Source: Physella acuta (lineage: Eukaryota; Mollusca; Gastropoda; Physidae). Taken from it: 64,000 bases of DNA. A model generated the notes under the pieces. That model was not told the DNA's origin, did not search any database, and saw nothing but the letters and a program-made list of their open reading frames with translations. The stretch is taken from NCBI RefSeq assembly GCF_028476545.1, contig NW_026731674.1:1177501-1241500 (forward strand). The letters run 5' to 3'. Position numbers and translations under genes: made by a program. Every line of letters starts with the position of its first letter. Within the stretch, counting starts at the first letter, position 1. Of the stretch, positions 63,901-64,000 are shown one piece after another.

Positions 63901-64000
63901 GGATGAATCCTAAAGATTTAAAAAATGGACTGGATGAATCCTAAAGATTTAAAAAATGGACTGGATGAATCCTAAAGATTTAAAAAATGGACTGGATGAA
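60934..64000. repeat. 31-bp array of acceptor plus exon start (KIF16B, upstream of exon 1)
   Basis: About 99 units of GATGAATCCTAAAGATTTAA plus AAAATGGACTG (or AATATGG). On the - strand each unit holds tctttag|GATTCATC, identical to the real acceptor and first eight bases of the exon at 60886-60933. Continues past the window end. Confidence 0.98.

Overview
This window looks like metazoan nuclear DNA holding two convergent protein-coding genes. On the + strand is the 3' part of DESI2, a PPPDE/DeSI-family thiol peptidase, with four exons at 3278-8787. On the - strand is most of KIF16B, an early-endosome kinesin, with 23 exons at 27527-60933 running from just after the motor domain to the stop codon. 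Both were read exon by exon; every splice junction in the model keeps phase, and each protein matches the vertebrate family member as I recall it along its visible length. The DESI2 N-terminal exon lies before base 1 and the KIF16B motor domain lies beyond base 64000. AT-rich DNA, many hAT-type transposons and this gene architecture suggest an invertebrate. I favour a gastropod mollusc, but that is inference without a diagnostic marker.

The striking property is tandem repetition. About half of the window is minisatellite, in roughly 35 unrelated arrays. Every intron longer than 153 bp in both genes carries at least one array with its own private unit. The three introns without a clear array are only 79, 94 and 153 bp. 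Many arrays start or stop at a splice site. In at least six cases the unit contains bases of the adjoining exon, in most of them together with the splice site itself, so an intron can carry a few to about a hundred near-copies of its own acceptor or donor. In two of these arrays (48-bp and 33-bp units) the period is a multiple of three. In DESI2 a 60-bp piece of the last exon sits inside the intron array as a decoy exon.

Layout: 1-3277 DESI2 intron array; 3278-8787 DESI2 exons and introns; 8788-11947 DESI2 3' flank with two arrays (27 bp, then 31/41 bp); 11948-26689 intergenic DNA rich in DNA transposons, including a 5.3-kb hAT element with perfect 8-bp target duplications, a BED-finger hAT with decayed transposase, a MULE-like element, small hAT MITEs, a SINE and (TA)n tracts; 26690-27526 array and 3' flank of KIF16B; 27527-64000 KIF16B exons embedded in arrays, with further transposons inserted into those arrays.

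Functionally the genes are independent. DESI2 is a small peptidase with a His/Cys dyad. KIF16B is a plus-end-directed kinesin whose C-terminal PX domain binds PtdIns(3)P on early endosomes. Their tail-to-tail arrangement has no obvious regulatory meaning. No viral or LTR-type element was recognised.
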